Shown piece after piece: positions 44,198-50,175 of a DNA stretch of 50,175 nucleotides; within the stretch, counting starts at the first letter, position 1, and each line of letters begins with the position of its first letter. Both the position numbers and the translations under genes were made by a program. Source of the stretch: Magnaporthiopsis rhizophila (taxonomy: Eukaryota > Ascomycota > Sordariomycetes > Magnaporthales > Magnaporthaceae). The stretch is from contig PYSS01000178.1 in the NCBI GenBank assembly GCA_003049465.1, forward strand, positions 1,858 to 52,032, read 5' to 3'. The notes beneath the pieces are model-generated. The model did not search any database, was not told where the DNA came from, and worked only from the letters and a program-made list of their open reading frames with translations.

Positions 44198-44350
44198 AGT
44201 ACACTGGCCGAGGACGCGGCGGCGCGCACGTCGGCGTTGCAGAAAGCCAAGGCCGCCGTCATGCACCGCCTCGCTCGCAAGCTGGGCAGCGGCCCTGACC
44301 CCGCCGCCGGTCCCTATCCCGGCGGCGCTGGCGTTAGCGTCAGCAATTAA
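44198..44350 (+). pseudogene. Possible 3' exon of a host gene split by Copia-2
   Basis: After a potential acceptor (GCTAG) the frame reads STLAEDAAARTSALQKAKAA, VMHRLARKLGSGPDP and GGAGVSVSN, then TAA. It has host-like GC-rich codon use and a helical, Ala/Lys-rich character. The insertion duplicated CTAAC, which resembles an intron branch site. No upstream exon was identified. Tentative. Confidence 0.3.
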
Positions 44351-45294
44351 AGTGTAGAAAAACAAAAGCCAGGGGGCTGGTCACCTCCGAGCCTTACTTC
44401 TGTGTTGCTCGGGGAAATAATCAAAGAAAAATTTTCGGACCTGGTTGTTCTTAGGAGTGCATAGAACGTGGTATATAAAGGCACTGGAGAGATCCTGCAT
44501 ACCGTGAATTAGATCACGGCTACCGCGATTGGGATACCCAGCCTGTTGTAGCTGGAATGCGTAAAGTTCACAGAGCAACGGCCTATCGTGCGCGTTAAGG
44601 AGGTCGGTCGCCTGCGAATGTGCGACGAGAAGTACAATGGGGAGATTTATAGAGGTAATTATCGTCGCGGGCGATGGATGATTCCTGCGAGTAAGGGTAA
44701 AACTATCAAAAAGTGCGTGCCCGTAATACAAGCCCGCGAGGGGTTTACATATCGGCGCGTAACGCCTCGGCAACGCCGGTCGTTAGACGGGGCGCGTTAG
44801 GTGCCGCTTTTTTAGGGGAGGCTCGTTAAGGTGTGGCTTGTAACCAGACATTTGGATGGGGCGCACGGGTTGTGGTTGCGCCGGGCATGGTACGTGCGTA
44901 TCATTGTCCGGCCTCGCTCAGGCACATCCTCCTCATCCTCCTCCGCATCGCCATCGTCCTCCTCGGGACCTCGCTCTTTTTGGGACGTATGCTCCGCGTT
45001 TTGAAGACAGGGAACATGGAAGCTCGCCCCCTAACATCCTCGCCGGACATATTTTCTCCTTCCTGATGGTGTCCACTGTCGTCTTCTTCCCGGTCTCAAT
45101 CATACTGATCTTGGTCATCGTCCTCCGCATCGGGAGGAAACGATGCCCGTGTGCGATTGTTAAGGACGCGGTTCTGCTACTGGCAGGAGGCAGTGTCGGC
45201 GTTGCTGCTGCTGCTGCCGTGCTGTCGGCGCTTTTTGTATCTTCCAGACGACGAAGATGTTGATGCCATTATTGACGCCGTTGCTCTCTTCTGG
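44351..45294. other. Region downstream of the kinase gene, no firm gene
   Basis: A 130-codon frame on the minus strand (44381-44773) reads GSRDLIHGMQDLSSAFIYH and KKFFFDYFPEQH-like sequence; it is not recognised and is called only as a possibility. Between about 44940 and 45294 the minus strand shows Ser-, Lys/Arg- and Asp/Glu-rich pieces in different frames, which may be a decayed extension of the kinase tail. Confidence 0.35.
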
Positions 45295-47075
45295 CTAGAC
45301 GCTGATGCTGGAACTGAAGCCCGGGGTGGGTGCGCCTGATCTGTCGTATTTGCCGGCATCGGTCGATAGAATCGAATACTCGGACGAGCCAGGCTGCCTC
45401 TCGAGGCCCTGGGCCATGCTTGGCTCTGCTTCGTGGCGAATCATCGACCGCTCGTCATCGCTGACGTACGAAACCGCCACTGCGGCCTCGGACTGGTCCG
45501 TGGCTGGAGCAGATAGAAGGGCTGCTTTTGCAAGGCAGTTTCCGGCCGACCACCGCTGCTCCGGCAGTAAGACCACCATTGCGTCCAGAAGAAATCTCCT
45601 CAGCTCGTCGGGCCGTTCCTCGAAGTCCTTTTTAAACATCTTGATGAGCTTCCTGGGCCATGCCGTCCCCCTTGATACGTATCGGTTTTCGTACTGCGGA
45701 AGAGGGCAGAGCAATTCGTACCCCACGACACCAAGGGACCAAATATCGACAGCCTCGGTATAGCTGACTCTGCCCTGGCCACCAGTCTCGGTATATTGGT
45801 GGCTCTCGTACACCTCAGGTGCAAGGTGCGGAAGATTTCCGCAAATGGTGGACATGTTATTATAGTCCTTCGCCAGCCCGAAATCAGCGAGCTTGACGTA
45901 TATGCTGTTTGTGTCCCGGTATTCGACCAGGATGTTGTCTGCTTTGATATCCCGATGCACAATCGGCGGGTCGCTCCCGTGCAGGTACTCCAGAGCCGAT
46001 AGACACTGATGAAGAATTGATACACATTCGGCAGCCGAGATGTTGCGTTGATTGGCCAAAGATCCGCCGGGAACATATTCCAGGTATAGTCGTGGGCCCT
46101 GCACAAAGTCGGACTTGAGAAGCTTCACGACGTGAGACTGTAGGTGTATCTTATGTTAGAGTAAAGACTAGGATATTGAGATATTGACGGGGACGGTGAT
46201 GTACTGACATGCGAAATGAGGTTCATAATGTGCGCCTCATTCCTCCAAGCGTTAATACGGACTCGGCCCCTGCGATGGGCCTCTTCAGAGGGTTTCTTGA
46301 GGGCATACTCCTCTCCGGTGCTGACGTTCCAATAGTGAATTACAACCGCGAACGACCCCTTGCCGAGGTGTTTACGGAGATGAATCAGTCCTCCGACAGG
46401 CGTGTGGGTTCCTGTCGGCCGCTCGGTGACTGGACGGCTCGCAATTTCGAGACTGCTGAGTAGATCTTCAGTGGCTGGTGCGTTCCGAAAAAAACGGTCG
46501 ACTCTCTCGATGTAGGCCGGCGACGCTATGTCGTGGGGGAAGACAATAATCTGCAATTGGATTGGGGGGCTGGCTCGTGGGCTGACAATGATGGGCTGCA
46601 TCCTGAAAGGAAAGCGGTGCCCGCCGACGATCCATTGGAACCGGTGTCGCACCCCATGTCCTTGCTTGCCGTAGGTGACCTCGGTACCGTTGAGAGAACC
46701 CCAGTCTTTCACGATGGGCCGTTTCTTATCGTCGAAAGTCAGGCTGAAGTGGTGGTACCCAACGCCCCGATTGTTGGGGAGAACGACGTCGCTGTCTGGG
46801 CCCCAGCCGAAAACGAACCCGGAGCGGAACTGGGGAGTGTCGCTGAGCCTCAGCTCGACGTATGGAAGGGTGTCGAGCATCGGAACGTTTTGGGCTTCGA
46901 GTGGCTCTGTCGACTGTCGCTCACGGCGAGATGCAGACTGGCGCTTGGAAGGCTGCTCCCGTGGAATGACACAGCCCCGACTCGTCTTAAATGCCTTCAG
47001 GGTGGCTTTTGGCACTTCTCCAGGGTCCTTCACTGCATAGGGGTACACACGAGCAATGAGATCCGTGTCTGTCAT
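45295..47075 (-). CDS. FHA-domain serine/threonine protein kinase, 569 aa
   Basis: Exon 1 is 47075-46209 and exon 2 is 46137-45295, with a 71-bp intron (GTCAGT...CTACAG) joining NLISH to SHVVKLL in frame. The FHA phosphothreonine-binding domain lies at about residues 72-150 (FGWGPDSDVVL, GYHHFSL, KDWGSLNGT). The kinase domain starts at about 231: Gly-loop LGKGSFAVV (237-245), ATP-binding Lys in YALKK (K260), helix-C Glu (E280), HRDIKADNIL (350-359), DFG (374-376), LAPE (394-397) and VDIWSLGVVGYELL. All catalytic residues are present, so it should be active. FHA plus kinase recalls the Chk2/Rad53/Mek1 checkpoint group, but it could be a diverged fungal-specific relative. A short Ser/Asp-rich tail follows. 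Divergent from the gene at 47552 with 476 bp between starts. Confidence 0.87.
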
Positions 47076-47551
47076 GGCTAACTTTACGTGTTTGACAAGA
47101 ACGGAAGTATGATGGTAGTTTCACGGAAACGGAAACAAGGTGGTGGCCTGACGAGAAGCACGGAAACAAGACGGTAAGCTAACACAGGCACCTGGCACGG
47201 CTTGCTGCCGGGTCAGCCTCTACGTATATACCCCTAGGCAATACCAACGCATCCATCTTACGGCAAGGCAAAAGGATTCACAACGCACTAACATCAACCA
47301 CGCGCTGAGCATTCGATATTTGGATAGTGCGATGTTAGTGCTGCGTGCAGCCAACCCCTCTGGCTTTTTGGAGGGGCAACAGCGGCTATCCGCCCAATTT
47401 GATTGGCAGGCCCTAAGGAGCCGCGTTGTGGACCCACTCCTGCTCACATGTCCAGCCCGGATAAGCTCACTCTTCCATTTGTTTGGCATCAACTTCTATC
47501 TTTAGTCTGCAATCGATCATCTCGTCCCCTGCCATTACTATCGACGACAGA
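47076..47551. promoter_or_regulatory. Shared divergent promoter region of the kinase and the unc44-like gene
   Basis: 476 bases between the two start codons, moderate GC, no transposon termini. Small opposing open frames here are not supported as genes. Co-regulation of the two genes is possible but not shown. Confidence 0.4.
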
Positions 47552-49636
47552 ATGACTTCCCACCAGCCGGATACCTTAACAGTGACTGTAGGCGACATTG
47601 CTTTAATAAGCGATGCGGCCCTCGCTACGTTCATCCAGAAAAACCATGGTCCCGATGGCGCCTTCAACCTTCCAGTCGACGGTTGGGACAAGCTTTTAAA
47701 AAATGAGCGCGACCAGCTCGCAGAAAGACTTAAGTAGGCTTTCTCATCCCCCTTTCCCGCTACTAAAGTTCTTTTTTTCCTTCGCTAATAATGATCTTTG
47801 GGGGTTTGAAGACGAACCCTTGCTCAGAATCCCGCAGCGCACTCGCGACCACTTGATCTCGACCAACTCGACGCCCGCCTGCTAGAAGCATCATCTGGCG
47901 GCACCAATGCCCGACCACGATCATCTCGATCACCGACTCCCACGGGACAAGAATTTGAAGAATGGGTTTTACAAATGAGCAGAGAGAACGAGGCGGAGGC
48001 ATATGACAAACTTATCAAGGACGGCGGTCGCCCGCTCTACCCAATCGACCTCCTAGACGACGTCTCCGCATCCTTCCCAAGGGGCCCAATCGGTGCCGCA
48101 CACTACGTCCCCGGGAATCCCGACAAGCATCGGGAGTTGCTGCGGCCCTGGTTAGATGACATTGGGGAGGGCCATTATTTTCTTCGGTGGCGGGGTGGCG
48201 GGACCAGCTCAGTTGAACCCTGGCAGGTATTCCAAAAGCAGTGGAAGAGATGGGTGATGTTCCGCGGATGGCAGAGAGACAACCGCGACTTGGAAGATGA
48301 CGACGACGGCGGCTTTCCAGCATACCTTGAGGCGCAGAAGCGTTACTTGAAGCGCTATTACAGAGAGCGTGTCGCAGAAGAGGAGCTGGCCGAGCTCGAG
48401 GCCGACCCGTCATCGTACAAGCAATCATGGGAGTACGAGCAAGAGAAGCGCCAGTGGCAGCGACACTACTGCCGAGAATCGGGTGTTACTTGCCTTGAAT
48501 TTTCCGACTACGTGGACGCGGTCAAATGCCGCCTGGCCCGACACGGCTTCACTCGCCCTTTCGAATTGAACCAAGACCCGAAACAACAGGGCAAGCTCGA
48601 GACATGGATTGAGTACCTCGGCTTTGAGTGCTGGTGGCTCGATCTCTTTACGCGTGCTATCGAGCGCCGGCAGGAACACCACGACGAGGAGTGGCAGAAG
48701 CTCCAAGACACGGGGGTGCTGCAGCCAGACGAGACCGCAGAATATATTAGAACTGTCAAGTGCGCGATTCGATGCCAGGCTGAAGAGGATCAAGCCAGAG
48801 CAGCTGTGGAGAGATCCGAAGAAAATGCCCAGCGAATCTACGACGAGACGCAGCTCCATCCCCACCGTCTGAGCATCCCCGAGCTGCGACGTATACAGAT
48901 GTTGCAACAAGGCACCCGAAACATGCTGACTGCCAGGAGCCATCTGAAGCGGCTCAAGAAACGGGGCTATCTTATCACGGAGTTCGTGCTTTCAACAAAC
49001 GGTTTGGAAACTGCGAAGAGGGATGCAGCACGCCATAGCATCCTCGTTCGGTGGATCCTGGACCAAATTCCTTTGATTGAGGCCGAGTTGAGCCAAAGCG
49101 AAGATGCCGGACTTGACGGGACGAAGGCGAGCAAGAGGACCAAGAGAATGCTTGACTCTGACGGCGACAGCCCTCAGCAAACTGGCATCAAAAAGAGGAG
49201 GCTCAGCCCACGTTTAAGCGACGGCGCGGTTGTCCTTAACAGTGTAACACAGCAGACGCAGGTCCCCTTGGCAGTCAACAGTGAACAGGCTCCGCCTCGA
49301 GACGAACGGCGGCGCTCACGGGCCGGACGGCCTTGCGCCAGGCCCTCGAGTCGGACTCGAGCTACCCTTAAAGCGGCGCCGCAAGGCGAGCGCCCCAGCG
49401 CACGCATTTCAAAGCGCCTGGCACCAACCCTTTCGGTTCAAACGTCTGGAAAAGCGACAAGGCCGAGAAAGCGAGTGGAACCTGCCACCAGGTCACCGCC
49501 AGGCAGAGGCGATGCGAGACGGAGGAGGAGCGCACGAACCGCCGCCGCTAGGAATCCCGCCATTTCAGCAATGGCCTTTGAATTAAGGAAAAGTGTACGA
49601 ATTGCAGCTTTGCCGCGCATAAATTACCATATATGA
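47552..49636 (+). CDS. Fungal 'ankyrin 2,3/unc44'-type protein, 668 aa, without visible ankyrin repeats
   Basis: Exon 1 is 47552-47733 and exon 2 is 47812-49636. The 78-bp intron (GTAGGC...CTAAT...TTGAAG) joins AERLK to RTLAQNP in phase. The middle is rich in Trp and charge: EGHYFLRWRGGG, WQVFQKQWKRWVMFRGW (about residues 198-214), and WIEYLGFECWWLDLFTRAIE (326-345), with long helices to about residue 490. The last ~170 residues are basic and disordered with nuclear-localisation-like clusters (SKRTKR, KKRR) and many Arg-Ser/Ala-Arg steps. From memory this central pattern matches a large, often repeated Sordariomycete family named 'ankyrin 2,3/unc44' in databases; I see no ankyrin repeat. No enzyme motif. 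Probably nuclear. Frame intact. Confidence 0.75.
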
Positions 49637-50175
49637 CGCCAAAGAAGCCGCCTGCCGGGGAACCAAGACGCGGCCCGGCCAACTGGTTAAAGCGCGGTCG
49701 CTGTATGGGCCAACTTTTCAGGGTCGGCCAGGGACCAATATATATGGGTCATAATTCACCTGTCCATATTTACTGCAAGCAGCTCTAAGCAGTTAGGCAG
49801 TCGAAGCTGTGGGTGCGCAGAAACATTGCGATGCTTTAAGCCAGCATGCCGCGCCGTAAAGTGGGACCGGTGTTTAAGCTCGGGATTATATCGAGATATA
49901 GGTGGACGTGGACAAGGTTCAGTGGTTTGAGAGGAAAGTTGGAGGGTATGTTTAATTGCCCGGCGAGGAATATGTTCGTGGGATTTGCGTAATTTCGCCT
50001 TGTTTAGGAACCTACCCATACAGCCAACGATCCAGGCCCAGTGCACGGATTATTGCGAGAATTGTTGGCAAAGGTAAAAGATAAATAGAAAGGATTATAT
50101 GATAATGCGGTGAACTATTAAAATGTTCCAGTGTCGCGATCCGTAATAGTTGCCGTTAACTTTCTATATTTAGCC
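49637..50175. other. 3' intergenic region, no firm gene
   Basis: A 96-codon frame on the minus strand (49756-50046) has no family resemblance. AT content rises toward the window end, possibly another repeat beginning. Confidence 0.35.

Noticed and set aside
46533..47081. 182-codon plus-strand frame
   Set aside because: Antisense shadow of the FHA domain exon.
1..50175. CRISPR array, rRNA, telomere repeats
   Set aside because: No regularly spaced direct repeats with unique spacers, no rRNA core motifs and no TTAGGG arrays were seen.

Overview
The window looks like filamentous ascomycete DNA (Pezizomycotina, probably Sordariomycetes). The genes are GC-rich and carry short spliceosomal introns of about 70-85 bases with CTGAC/CTAAC-like branch sites. 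They flank a block at roughly 11.05-44.15 kb that is very AT-rich in most parts. That block is made of transposons whose reading frames are full of TAA/TAG codons and of C-to-Y, H-to-Y and D-to-N type changes, the expected footprint of repeat-induced point mutation (RIP). No rRNA, tRNA, CRISPR or bacterial feature was seen.

Left arm (1-10.4 kb). A Gfo/Idh/MocA-type oxidoreductase cut by the window edge is followed by an apparently intact MFS transporter, an amidohydrolase and a berberine-bridge-like FAD oxidase. The three enzymes all carry indels or nonsense codons (one is an 8-bp tandem duplication), so this looks like a decaying metabolic cluster around a surviving transporter, unless the indels are sequence errors. 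Next come two intact low-complexity genes: a 135-aa protein with eight Cys-Cys dyads on an octapeptide period, and on the minus strand a 255-aa Q/G/P-rich protein with a glycine-zipper segment and a Lys/Asp tail.

Transposon block (11.05-44.15 kb). Terminal motifs and target-site duplications (TSDs) resolve the nesting. Copia-1 (12975-25756, TSD AACCC) is interrupted by Gypsy-1 (15201-22521, minus strand, TSD TCCAA) and by a 128-bp mini-LTR (22961-23088). A degenerate JmjC gene (26588-27903, minus) ends against a perfect 62-bp palindrome and abuts a Fot1/pogo-like DNA transposon, Pogo-1 (27905-29753). A second mini-LTR (29833-29943, TSD CCGGG) follows. Then comes Pogo-2 (29958-38498), an internally deleted copy interrupted by Gypsy-2 (30270-37590, plus strand, TSD GCAAA). 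Copia-2 (38809-44153, TSD CTAAC) is uninterrupted. Both Gypsy copies have 483-bp LTRs and exactly 6355 bp of internal sequence. They encode gag, protease, RT, RNase H, integrase and a chromodomain-like tail, plus an extra ORF on the antisense strand next to the 3' LTR.

Right arm (44.15-50.2 kb). A divergent pair shares a 476-bp intergenic region: an FHA-domain Ser/Thr kinase (minus) and a 668-aa, Trp- and charge-rich nuclear-looking protein (plus) that resembles the fungal family often labelled 'ankyrin 2,3/unc44'. Both are intact and lie just outside the RIP-affected block.
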